A program made the position numbers and the translations under genes. This document shows positions 51,884 through 61,131 of a stretch of DNA of 64,000 nt, one piece after another. Source of the stretch: CAZJHX01 sp964545715 (GTDB taxonomy: Bacteria > Myxococcota_A > UBA9042 > GCA-2863065); the NCBI GenBank assembly GCA_964545715.1, contig CAZJHX010000006.1, positions 62,001 to 126,000 on the forward strand, written 5' to 3'. How positions within the stretch are numbered: position 1 is the stretch's first letter; every line of letters begins with the position of its first letter. The notes under the pieces are model-generated. The model did not search any database. It saw only the letters and a list, made by a program, of their open reading frames with translations, and was not told the origin of the DNA.

Positions 51884-53443
51884 ATGCTCAACTCATTGAA
51901 GCCAAAGAACAGCTTGATCGGCCTGCTGGCGCTGTATTTTGCGCTGGGCTACGTGGTCGGTAAATCGGACACCACAACACCGGGGGCTTCGGCTGCGGCC
52001 ACGAGCACCCCGTCTGAGACCCCGACCGCCGTGGCCGTGCCACCCGCCGTGGCCGTGCAGGCGCAGGGCGGTGTCGCTATCGCCGCTGCACCGCCACCGC
52101 CGGTCGTCGCGGCCCCCACACCCCCGGCTGCCGTACCGGCGCCCACCCCGGTTGTCGCGCCGACGCCGACGCCCACACCGGCGGTCGCGCCAAAGCCTAC
52201 CCCGGCCCCGACGCCAGCACCCGCCCCGGTTGCGCCGATCCGCACGCCACCGCCTGCGCCGACACCAGCGCCCGCCGCAGCCCCGGCCAAGCCCAAGTCA
52301 GAGCAGGTGTGGAAGGTGACCGTGCGTGCCGAAGATGCGTTCAAGGGCGAGGCCGTGGCGCCGGTGACCGCGGTGTTCTTTTCGGCGTTTGGCTGTCCGA
52401 CGTGCTCGGTGTTCAAGGACGCGCCGGACAAGCTGATCGCGAAGTACGGCAAGTCGATCAAGATCGTGTGGAAGCACAAAGTCGTGCCGGCGCCCAACCC
52501 GGACTCGATGGACGCGTCGACGGCGTCACTGGCGGCGAAGGCGCAGGGCAAGTTCTGGCAGTACCACGACCTGCTCTTCTCCAGCGGCCAGATCGGGGTC
52601 ATGGATTTGGAGAACCACGCCAAGGCGCTGGGGTTGGACATCCCGCGGTTCCGCAAGGACACGCGCGGCAACGAGACACGCAAGCAGGCCCTGCAGGACG
52701 CGCTGCTGGCCAACTCGGTCGGCGCGCACTCCATGCCCAACATCCTGGTGAACGGCGTGCGGATGAGCGGGCCAAAGACGTACGAGAACCTGGTGGCGCT
52801 GATCGACCGCGAGCTGCCCAAGGCGCAGGCGAAGATCAAAGCGGGAACCGCGGTAGAGAAGCTGTACGACACGACCGTGGCCGGTGGAAAGTCGTTCGAG
52901 CAGCTGGGTCCCCAGGTGTCGACCTCTTTCCGCAACGATACGGCAACCGCCATCGGTCCCAAGGACGCCAAGATTCAGCTGGTGGTCTTTGAAGACTTCC
53001 AATGACCGTTCTGCGCGAAGCTCGGTCCGAGCTTCAAGTCCTTCCAGGCGCGGTACCCCAAAGATGTGCGGATCGTGTTCAAGCACATGCCGCTGGTGTC
53101 GATTCACGATCGCGCGATGGCCGCCTCAGAGGCGTCGCTGGCGGCGCAGGAGCAGGGCAAGTTCTGGGAGTACCACGACCTGCTGATGGCCAATCAGCGT
53201 GCGCTGCAGGACACCGATCTGGAGCGCTACGCCAATCAGGTCGGCCTGGATCTGGCGCGGTTCAAGGCGGACATCGCCTCGGGCAAGATGAAAGCGCAGA
53301 TCCGCAACGACATGGATGACGGCCAGCGCGCCGGCGTACGCGGCACCCCGTCGGTGTACCTGAACGGCCGCAAGTACCAGGGCCCACGCGGCTATCCGCC
53401 CGAGGGCCTGGAAGGTGTCGCCGCAGCGATGTTGGGTCTGTAG
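51884..53443 (+). CDS. Two-domain DsbA-like thiol oxidoreductase, predicted selenoprotein (UGA = Sec374)
   Basis: 519 residues if the in-frame TGA at 53003-53005 is read as selenocysteine. N-terminal membrane anchor (10-26), a long Ala/Pro linker (about 40-138), a first DsbA-like domain (140-335) with Cys171-Pro-Thr-Cys174 and cis-Pro motif HSMPNILVNG, and a second (355-519) whose active site reads FEDFQ-TGA-P-F-C, that is U-P-F-C, with cis-Pro motif VRGTPSVYLNG. The second domain is a normal DsbA in every other respect and continues in frame to a TAG at 53441. A stem-loop with GGTCC loop lies just after the TGA. It should act in the periplasm. No selA/B/C/D is visible in the window. The alternative is a gene truncated at 373 residues by a sequencing error or mutation of TGC/TGT. 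Confidence 0.85.
53017..53035 (+). promoter_or_regulatory. Bacterial SECIS-like stem-loop after the UGA
   Basis: GAAGCTC, loop GGTCC, GAGCTTC: a perfect 7-bp stem. The first loop G is base 22 counting the T of TGA as 1, the same position as in the E. coli fdhF SECIS, whose loop is also GGUC. The bulged U of fdhF is not present. Confidence 0.7.
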
Positions 53444-54844
<1,401 letters not shown>

Positions 54845-54934
54845 GGCCGGCCCTTTTATCATGCTTTACAGGGGGTAAGAACGATCCGCCCGGACGTATC
54901 GGCCGTATGACCGATGGAATCTGGTCGCGGAAGC

Positions 54935-54962
54935 TTGATCTGCGGCCGAAACGGGGCAGAAT
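54935..54962 (+). promoter_or_regulatory. Possible promoter of the DUF4331 pair
   Basis: TTGATC (54935-54940), 16-nt spacer, CAGAAT (54957-54962); a leader of about 25 nt carries a GAGGAG ribosome-binding site before ATG 54993. Confidence 0.4.
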
Positions 54963-54992
54963 GCCCGAATCTTGAAAAACGAGGAGCTCTTG

Positions 54993-55616
54993 ATGACACG
55001 GACCAAGATGGCGTGCGCGGTCGCTTTGTGCGGCCTGATCGCCTTGATCGCAACAAGTTGGGTATCGGCGGCGGATCATGTCGAAGCACCCGGTACCACG
55101 GCGGATCCCGCAGCCGACATCGACGACCTGTATGCATGGCACACAGACGACGGCAAGCTGGTCCTGATCATGACGTTCGCCGGCCTGCAGGCGCCGGCGG
55201 CGGACCAGGCAGCCATGTTGGACCGCGACGTGCTGTACGCGTTCAACATCGACACGGACGGCGACAACGCGACCGACGAGTCCATCGAGGTGCGGTTCGC
55301 GCAGAACGGCGCGGGCGACTGGGGCATGCAGGTCTCCGGGATCCCCGGCGCGGACGACGCGCTGGTGGGCGCGGCGGGCTCGGCGATCGAGGGCGCAAAC
55401 GGCGCCAAGGCGTGGGCCGGCCTGGCGGACGACCCGTTCTTCTTCGACTTCCAGGGCTTCAACGACACGCTGGCCACCGGCACGCTGGCGTTCGACGCGA
55501 CGCGTGACTCCTTCAAGGGCACGAACGTCTCGGCGATCGTGGTCGAGATCTCGTCTGCCGACCTCGGCGACGGCATCCAGGTGTGGGGCGAGACCCGCCG
55601 CATCGGAGGTGAGTAA
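54993..55616 (+). CDS. DUF4331-like protein, N-terminal type
   Basis: 207 residues with a signal peptide (ACAVALCGLIALIATSWVSAA) and then ADHVEAP...ADIDDLYAWHTDDGKLVLIMTFAG, the start motif of DUF4331 proteins, followed by VLYAFNIDTDGDNATDESIEVRF, probably a Ca-binding Asp loop. It lacks the C-terminal half of the family, which is in the next gene. The ATG at 54993 is chosen for its GAGGAG box; the TTG at 54972 would add seven residues. Function of the family is unknown. Confidence 0.82.
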   Translation: MTRTKMACAVALCGLIALIATSWVSAADHVEAPGTTADPAADIDDLYAWHTDDGKLVLIMTFAGLQAPAADQAAMLDRDVLYAFNIDTDGDNATDESIEVRFAQNGAGDWGMQVSGIPGADDALVGAAGSAIEGANGAKAWAGLADDPFFFDFQGFNDTLATGTLAFDATRDSFKGTNVSAIVVEISSADLGDGIQVWGETRRIGGE

Positions 55617-55617
55617 C

Positions 55618-56907
55618 ATGTTGCGACTGACACGAATTACAGCGCTGACGCTGCTTCTGGCCTGTGCGCCGCTGAGGGCGTGCGGGGCCGCCCAGCCCCC
55701 GCCGACGCCCGGTCACACCCCGGGCGGGGACACCCCGCCCACGACCGATACGGGTGACACCACGGACACGACCGATACCGGCGATACGACCGATACCGGC
55801 GACACCGACACCGACACGGACACGGGTACCGACACCGACACCGACACCGGCACCGATACCGAGACGGACACCGACACGACCGGCGACGACGCTCCGACAT
55901 GCGCGGCGTACTGCGACGCGGTGACGGCGGCCTGCTCGGGCGACAACGCTCAGTACGCCGACAACGACGGCTGCCTCGCGTACTGCGAGACCGCCGGCGC
56001 GCTGCCGGTCGGCGCGGCGGCGGACACCGATGGCAACACCATCGGCTGTCGGACGTACCACGCCGGCGTCGCCGCCAGCGCTCCCGAAGACGGCTCGGCC
56101 GAGACCCACTGCCCCCACGCGGGCGGCAGCGGCGGCGGCGTCTGCGGTTCCTACTGCGAGAACTACTGCCACCTGGCGGCGACCAACTGCACCGGCGACG
56201 ACGCGCTGTACGACGATGACGCAGCCTGCCTGGCCGCCTGTGAGGACTTCGCCGAGTCGGACGACCCGAACCCGGCGCAGGTCACCGGCGGTGACAGCGT
56301 GCAGTGCCGCATCTACCACCTGGGCGTGGCCGGCAGTGACGGCGCGACCTCGGCGGCGATTCACTGTCCGCACGGCGGTGTGGACGGCGGCGGCGTGTGT
56401 GTCGACGCGGATCCGTATGACTTCCGCACCGATGCGGCCGGCGACTACACGCGTGTCGACCGCATGGGCATGCCGGGTATCGCCACGGCGGTCATCGCCA
56501 GCAAGGACGACTACAACGCCGCGGATCCCGCCGGGGACGCCGAGGGCACGTTCGTGGCCGAGATCACGGCTTCGCTGACGGGCATTCACGCCGCTCTGGA
56601 CGACGACCTGGCAGGCCTGAACCTGACGCCGTGCGCCGTCGACGACTGTGTGGCTCAGGCCGCGCCGCTCGTGGTGCCGGACACGCTGTCGATCGACTTG
56701 ACCTCACCTGCCGGCTTCCCCAACGGGCGCGGGCTTGCGGATCCGGTCATGGACGTGACGCTTGCGGTGGTGCTGCTGGACCTGTCGGTTGACGGTCAGG
56801 ACGCGCTGACGCTCGTGGGCGTCAACCCGACGACCAACGACGTTGGGGCGGACGGTGCGTTCCTGACGGAGTTCCCGTACCTGCATCCGGCCCACCAGCC
56901 GGAGTAA
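55618..56907 (+). CDS. Lipoprotein-like protein: Cys-rich module plus DUF4331 C-terminal half
   Basis: 429 residues. Hydrophobic leader (LTLLLACAP) with possible lipobox, then a long Asp/Thr repeat (about 42-90), a tandem Cys-rich module (95-260) and a region typical of the C-terminal half of DUF4331: YTRVDRMGMPGIATAVIASKDDYNAADP, LDDDLAGLNLTPC, PDTLSIDLTSPAGFPNGRGLADPVMDVTLAVVLLDL. The Cys module matches that of the lipoprotein at 15670. It starts 1 nt after the previous gene's stop, so the two probably act as one split DUF4331 protein. Confidence 0.82.
   Translation: MLRLTRITALTLLLACAPLRACGAAQPPPTPGHTPGGDTPPTTDTGDTTDTTDTGDTTDTGDTDTDTDTGTDTDTDTGTDTETDTDTTGDDAPTCAAYCDAVTAACSGDNAQYADNDGCLAYCETAGALPVGAAADTDGNTIGCRTYHAGVAASAPEDGSAETHCPHAGGSGGGVCGSYCENYCHLAATNCTGDDALYDDDAACLAACEDFAESDDPNPAQVTGGDSVQCRIYHLGVAGSDGATSAAIHCPHGGVDGGGVCVDADPYDFRTDAAGDYTRVDRMGMPGIATAVIASKDDYNAADPAGDAEGTFVAEITASLTGIHAALDDDLAGLNLTPCAVDDCVAQAAPLVVPDTLSIDLTSPAGFPNGRGLADPVMDVTLAVVLLDLSVDGQDALTLVGVNPTTNDVGADGAFLTEFPYLHPAHQPE
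55741..55885 (+). repeat. Asp-Thr coding low-complexity repeat
   Basis: About 145 bp of ACCGAYACN-like hexamer units encoding (D-T)n with occasional G or E. Such a flexible, highly acidic spacer may vary in length between strains and could bind Ca2+. Confidence 0.8.
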
Positions 56908-56910
56908 GCT
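56905..56910 (+). promoter_or_regulatory. -10-like hexamer of TPR lipoprotein gene
   Basis: TAAGCT, overlapping the previous stop codon, 5 nt before ATG 56916. No good -35; a read-through transcript is also possible. Confidence 0.25.
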
Positions 56911-56915
56911 TGCAG

Positions 56916-58346
56916 ATGCACGCTCATCGGGGCGGCGCGGCCACATCGGTTGGCTGCGTCGCCCTTCTTTGCGCCATGATGGCGTCCGGCTGCACCACAA
57001 AGCAGCCTGAGAAGAAAGCTGCGCCCACTGCCAAAGCGCCGCCGAAAGAGGCGCCGGCTGCGACCCCTGAAAAGGCGCCTGAGAAGAAGCCGCCCGAGCC
57101 GGTCAAAGCAGCGGAGCCTGTCAAGGCACCTGAGCCGGTGAAGGCGCCGGTGGCCGAGAAGCCGACTGAGCCCGCACCCGCTGAGGCTGAGCCGGAGAAG
57201 CCGCAGACGGCATATGCCCTGGCGGTGGCCAAGCTCAACAATACGATCGAGACGCAACAGACCCGCGTCGCCGCCGCCGATGCAGGCTGGCTGGACAGCC
57301 AAAAGCTGGCGGAGAGCTTGATGCTGCGCGCCAAGCTGACGGGCAAGCTGGCGGACTACGGCAAGGCAGAGGAGGCTCTGGGGGCCGCGTTTGCCAAAGC
57401 GCCGAAGGGCAGCGGACCGCTGTTGCCCAGGGCGCGTCTGAACTTCTCAGTGCACCGCCTGGATCGCATCGAGGCCGACCTGAAAACGGCTGAGGGCGCT
57501 GCAATCATACTTCCGAAGACGCGCCACGCCATCGCGGACATCCGGGCGGACGTCGCGTTTCAGCAGGGGCGCTACGCGGAGGCGCTGAAGCACTTCGAGA
57601 CCGCACGACCGGGGCGAGACACCACGTTCCGGCAAGCGGTGTATGCCTGGAAGACGGGCGACACGGCGGGCGCTGACGCCAAAATTGCGGAGATCATCAA
57701 GGCCCTGCCACCCAAGGGTCAGGTGACGGCCTTCTACCATCTGCAGCGTGGCCTGATCGACCTCAGCCGAGGTGATTACGGCGCGGCCCAGGCCCACTAT
57801 CAGAGCGCCAACGCAGCCTTTGACGGGTGGTGGCTGGTGGACGAGCACCTCGCCGAGGTCCTGACGAATCAGGACAAGCTGGACGAGGCGCGCGCGATCT
57901 ATGCGCGCGTGGTGGCAGAGACCGGCGACCCGGAGCTGATGAACGCCTACTCTGAGCTGCTGCAGGGCGCCGCCGCCGTGACGATGCGAACGACTGCGCT
58001 GCAGGAGATCGAGCGTCGGCTCATCCGGTTTCCCGAGTCGGCGTACGGACACGCGCTGGAGTTCTTTCTGGAGCACATGGACCCGCGACGCACGCTGCCG
58101 CTGGCCGAGGCGAATCACAAGCTGCGCCCCGGCGCAGAGGCCAAGGTGCTGCTGGCCAGAGCGCGCCTTCGGGCCGGAGACAAGTCGGGCGCCGAGAAGA
58201 TGGTCGACGCCGCCCTGGCCACGCCCATTCGCACGCCGGACCTGCACGCGACAGCCTACGAGGTCTTCAAGGCCGTCGACCGGGCGGACGAGGCCACCGA
58301 GCAACGCAAAGCCGCCCTCGCAATGAATCCGCACGCTCTCGATTAG
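56916..58346 (+). CDS. TPR repeat lipoprotein
   Basis: 476 residues; lipobox MMASGC (Cys26). Residues 30-95 are a Lys/Pro/Glu/Ala spacer with repeats such as EPVKAPEPVKAPV, suited to spanning peptidoglycan. The remainder is helical TPR-like repeats (YGKAEEALGAAFAKAPKG, GRYAEALKHFETA, QDKLDEARAIYARVV, KLRPGAEAKVLLARARLRAGD). Likely a periplasmic scaffold. ATG 56916 is preferred to the TTG two codons upstream. It is 8 nt after the DUF4331 gene. Confidence 0.8.
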   Translation: MHAHRGGAATSVGCVALLCAMMASGCTTKQPEKKAAPTAKAPPKEAPAATPEKAPEKKPPEPVKAAEPVKAPEPVKAPVAEKPTEPAPAEAEPEKPQTAYALAVAKLNNTIETQQTRVAAADAGWLDSQKLAESLMLRAKLTGKLADYGKAEEALGAAFAKAPKGSGPLLPRARLNFSVHRLDRIEADLKTAEGAAIILPKTRHAIADIRADVAFQQGRYAEALKHFETARPGRDTTFRQAVYAWKTGDTAGADAKIAEIIKALPPKGQVTAFYHLQRGLIDLSRGDYGAAQAHYQSANAAFDGWWLVDEHLAEVLTNQDKLDEARAIYARVVAETGDPELMNAYSELLQGAAAVTMRTTALQEIERRLIRFPESAYGHALEFFLEHMDPRRTLPLAEANHKLRPGAEAKVLLARARLRAGDKSGAEKMVDAALATPIRTPDLHATAYEVFKAVDRADEATEQRKAALAMNPHALD

Positions 58347-58356
58347 CCCCGCGTGA

Positions 58357-58362
58357 TATACA
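58357..58362 (+). promoter_or_regulatory. Extended -10 of AlkZ-fold gene, leaderless type
   Basis: TGATATACA, an extended -10 (TGn followed by TATACA), 7 nt before ATG 58370. No -35, as is common with extended -10 promoters. Confidence 0.4.
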
Positions 58363-58369
58363 GCGGGCC

Positions 58370-59596
58370 ATGGCACCGCACTCGACACTGACCTTGACCC
58401 AGGCCCGTCAGCTCTGGTCGCGCAACCAGCGGCTGGGCGGGGACGGCACGCACACGGACATCCCGGGCGGCTGGACCCGCGCGCTTGGCGGCGTGGACCC
58501 CTACCTGGCGTTGAAGGCGCGCGTGCCGACCCTTCAGCGCGCGCAGATCGATACCGCCATGAGCGCTGGTGATTTCTGGGTGGTGCCTGGCGTTCGCGGC
58601 TGCATCTGGGCCGTCCCGACGGCGGACGTGTCGCTGGCGCTGGTCGTGGCGGATGCCCAATACCGCAAGCGGACCGTACGTGAGATGGGCAAGCTCGGCG
58701 TCTCGGAAGAGGAGCTGGCAACGGTCGGTACGGCGGTGCTGGCCGTGCTGGAAGACGGACCGCTGTCCCCCGATGAGCTGCGTGCGACGCTGCCACAGGG
58801 GCTGGTCAAGAGCCTGGGTGCACCCGGCAAGAAGGTGGGGCACAACACGACGCTGCCCGCGGCGCTCCGCTTTTTAGAGGGTCACGGCAAGCTGCGCCGC
58901 CAGCAGCAGGCCTGCCGGCTGGACACAAACCGCTACACGTGGGGCCTACCGGAGCAGAACCTGTTGACCCTTGGCGAGGCGCCCGACACCGACGCGGGAC
59001 AAGCCGCGGCGCTGGCCCGTCGCTTCTTCGCCTGGGCCGGCCCGGCGGGAGTGGATGAGTTCGTGGAGTGGTCGACGCTGGGCAAGCGCGTGGCCAGGGC
59101 CGCGGTCGCGGGGCTGGAGCTGGTCCCGGTGGCCATCGAGGGCGTGGACGCCGACCTGTTCGTGCTGCCGGCCCAGGCGGACGGCCTGCAGGGCGCGATG
59201 GACGAGGACGACGTGCACCTGCTGCCGGCACAGGACAACCTGATCACGCTGCGCGGCAGCCCGGCGCTGTTGGCGAACCCGGCACATCACACCCGCGAGC
59301 TGATGGCGATGGGCGGCCGCACCGTGGTGCTGCAAAAGGCCCGCTGGGTGCACCAGCGCCCGGTCTTCCATCGCGGCGAGTGGATCGGCCTGTGGGACTG
59401 GGATCTGGACGCGCAGCAGGTGCTGGTGGCCGGCTTTGCCCAACTCAAAGGGGACGTGGCTGCCAGGGCGCGGGCCAAAGCAGAGGCGCTGACGCCGTTT
59501 ATCCGCGACGAGCTGGACGGCCGCGCCCGCGCCAACTCCATCGATGGGGAGAAGAGCCAGCGCAGACGCGCGGCCGCCATCAGCGCGATGCTCTAA
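58370..59596 (+). CDS. Winged-helix protein of the AlkZ/HTH_42 fold, catalytic motif missing
   Basis: 408 residues similar throughout to winged-helix DNA-glycosylase-like proteins (AlkZ, YcaQ; HTH_42). Matches include DPYLALKARVPTLQRAQIDTAM, FWVVPGVRGCIWAVP, RRFFAWAGPAGVDEFVEW and PALLANPAHHTRELMAMGG. The usual catalytic Q-x-Q, in 'LQAQDP', is replaced by 'LGGVDP', so base excision by the known mechanism is doubtful. It may bind DNA without cutting, or act by another residue. It is followed by a convergent thioredoxin gene. Confidence 0.8.
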   Translation: MAPHSTLTLTQARQLWSRNQRLGGDGTHTDIPGGWTRALGGVDPYLALKARVPTLQRAQIDTAMSAGDFWVVPGVRGCIWAVPTADVSLALVVADAQYRKRTVREMGKLGVSEEELATVGTAVLAVLEDGPLSPDELRATLPQGLVKSLGAPGKKVGHNTTLPAALRFLEGHGKLRRQQQACRLDTNRYTWGLPEQNLLTLGEAPDTDAGQAAALARRFFAWAGPAGVDEFVEWSTLGKRVARAAVAGLELVPVAIEGVDADLFVLPAQADGLQGAMDEDDVHLLPAQDNLITLRGSPALLANPAHHTRELMAMGGRTVVLQKARWVHQRPVFHRGEWIGLWDWDLDAQQVLVAGFAQLKGDVAARARAKAEALTPFIRDELDGRARANSIDGEKSQRRRAAAISAML

Positions 59597-59600
59597 AGCC

Positions 59601-60020
59601 TCACATATCGCAGGCGGCGGCCGGGCGCATCGCGCGCTTTACCGCGGACGCCATCTCCTTGACCGAGTGCTTGGAGGTCAGCCGGTCGACCACCAGCCGC
59701 GTCCGGGCGTCAACGAGCACGACAAATCCCGACTTGTCGGAGTTGGCGGACCAGACCTTGTTGAGCTTCATCGCGCCGGCCAGCAGCTCGGCCTGGCGGC
59801 GCGTCGTCTGGTTGGTGAGGTCGAACGTCAGAAACAGCGCCGGTTTGCCGTCCAGCTTGTTGGCGATGTCCTCGAAGGCGGTGCCCATCGCCCGACACGA
59901 GCCACACCAGTCGGCGTGGAACTTCACCGCAATCACTTGAGGTTTTTGAGGATTCGGCGCTGCGAAGGCAGCGGGGGACAGCAGGCACACGACGAGCGTC
60001 AGAGTGAGGGTACGGACCAT
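59601..60020 (-). CDS. Secreted thioredoxin-like protein
   Basis: 139 residues with signal peptide (VRTLTLTLVVCLLSPAAFA) and a thioredoxin fold: VIAVKFHADWCGSCRAMGTAF (active site Cys-Gly-Ser-Cys) and a strand with FVVLVDARTRLVVDRL, though the cis-Pro loop is unusual (KSGFVVLVD). Periplasmic thiol-disulfide exchange is likely. It is 23 nt after the ECF sigma-fusion gene with an AGGAG box, so both are probably one operon. Confidence 0.87.
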   Translation of the reverse strand: MVRTLTLTLVVCLLSPAAFAAPNPQKPQVIAVKFHADWCGSCRAMGTAFEDIANKLDGKPALFLTFDLTNQTTRRQAELLAGAMKLNKVWSANSDKSGFVVLVDARTRLVVDRLTSKHSVKEMASAVKRAMRPAAACDM

Positions 60021-60043
60021 TTTCAGACTCCTATTTCTTGGGG

Positions 60044-60907
60044 TTATTCGGCGATGCCGACGAGGACGCCGTCCTGGCGTGACAGGTGAACTTGAACGCC
60101 GTCGACCAGATTGGAGCGCGACGTCAATTGGCGGAAGGCCGCGCCGTCGCGCGCCTGGTAGATGGTGACGCGGCGGCCCTCGCGGTCCACCATGCGCAGC
60201 TGAGCGGCGACGTTGCCCACAAGCGTGCAGTAACGCGCGCCCAGCAGGGTGAGCCCGCGCTGCTGGACGATCTCAGGCTCGACGGGCACGAAGTCCAGAC
60301 GCGGCATCAGCGCCGCCAGCTGGTCGAAGCGATCGGTGGCAAAGACGACGGGCTCATTCTTGAGGTGATTGGCGGCGATCTCGCGCTCAGGCCCCGGGTC
60401 GACTGTGGAGGGCGCCGAGTCGGTGCGGGCCAGCATCAAGATCAGGCTGACCACCGCCGCAGCGGCCAGCGCAGCCAGGACCTTTTTGCGGGAGCGGTGC
60501 AGCATGGAGAGCACGGTGCCGCGAGGGCGCGCGGTCATGTCGCCTATCTCTTGCGCGGTGAAGCCCTGGACGGCGTTCATCACCAACACGTCGCGCTCGT
60601 CTGCTCCCAGGGTTTGCAGGGCCTGGCGCGCCAGGATGGCGTCGGCCGGGTCGGTGTGCACGACGGCCTCTGAGCGCCCGCCATCGGCCAGGGGTGCATG
60701 GAGGGCCCGGCGGCGCGCGTCCAGAAAGCGGGACCGGATGGCGGCGCGCAGGTACCCGAAGTTTTGTGGGCCATTGCACCGCAGCACACTGACCCAGGCC
60801 TCTTGCAGCAGGTCTTCGGCCGCCTGCTCATCGTGGGTGAGCGACAGCGCATACGCCAGGGCGCGGCGGCGCAGAAGGGCGGGTTGTTGTGGCTGTGCGT
60901 CGGGCAT
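60044..60907 (-). CDS. ECF sigma factor fused to a membrane segment and anti-sigma-like domain
   Basis: 287 residues. Residues 10-65 are sigma region 2 (ALAYALSLTHDEQAAEDLLQEAWVSVLR) and 90-145 region 4 (LGADERDVLVMNAVQGFTAQEIGDM...RGTVLSMLHRSRKKV). A single hydrophobic segment follows (143-160), then a periplasm-facing beta-rich domain (185-287; RGLTLLGARYCTLVGNVAAQLRMVDREGRRVTIYQ) that resembles the C-terminal domains of membrane-bound anti-sigma factors. A membrane-tethered sigma factor controlled in cis is inferred. The ATG at 60907 is chosen because the longer frame to 61003 runs through intergenic repeats. Confidence 0.85.
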   Translation of the reverse strand: MPDAQPQQPALLRRRALAYALSLTHDEQAAEDLLQEAWVSVLRCNGPQNFGYLRAAIRSRFLDARRRALHAPLADGGRSEAVVHTDPADAILARQALQTLGADERDVLVMNAVQGFTAQEIGDMTARPRGTVLSMLHRSRKKVLAALAAAAVVSLILMLARTDSAPSTVDPGPEREIAANHLKNEPVVFATDRFDQLAALMPRLDFVPVEPEIVQQRGLTLLGARYCTLVGNVAAQLRMVDREGRRVTIYQARDGAAFRQLTSRSNLVDGVQVHLSRQDGVLVGIAE

Positions 60908-60974
60908 CGCATCTTCAAACGGACGGAGGCCCGACTTGATTGCAACCGATCTTGCGTTCGGAAATCGAACACCT

Positions 60975-61016
60975 GTCTCCGCGCGGAGACGGGGCGGCGT
61001 CATCGAGCGGAGACGG
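60975..61016. promoter_or_regulatory. Palindrome plus direct repeat upstream of ECF sigma fusion
   Basis: GTCTCCGCGCGGAGAC at 60975-60990 is a perfect 16-bp palindrome; its right part, GCGGAGACGG, recurs at 61007-61016, 24 bp on. This lies in the 224-bp divergent region between the sigma fusion and the secreted operon and is a candidate operator. Confidence 0.45.
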
Positions 61017-61131
61017 CGTGGTCTGCTTTCTTGACATCACACGCGATAAGTCACTGACTTCACAGCGAAAGCGATCCGTGGCACAGACAATGCTATTCGT
61101 AGGTCGTGCGGACAGAAACCTGGAGGAATGT

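Noticed and set aside
51884..53005. A stand-alone 373-residue protein ending in ...VVFEDFQ
   Set aside because: Its end falls in the middle of a DsbA active-site motif and the rest of the domain follows in the same frame; a Sec codon explains this better than a separate short gene.
53066..53443. Separate small gene starting at ATG 53066
   Set aside because: It is the tail of the second DsbA domain without its active site; no ribosome-binding site precedes it.
61031..61059. TTGACA box upstream of the secreted operon
   Set aside because: No -10-like hexamer at 16-18 nt (CTGACT at 17); left out as a promoter.
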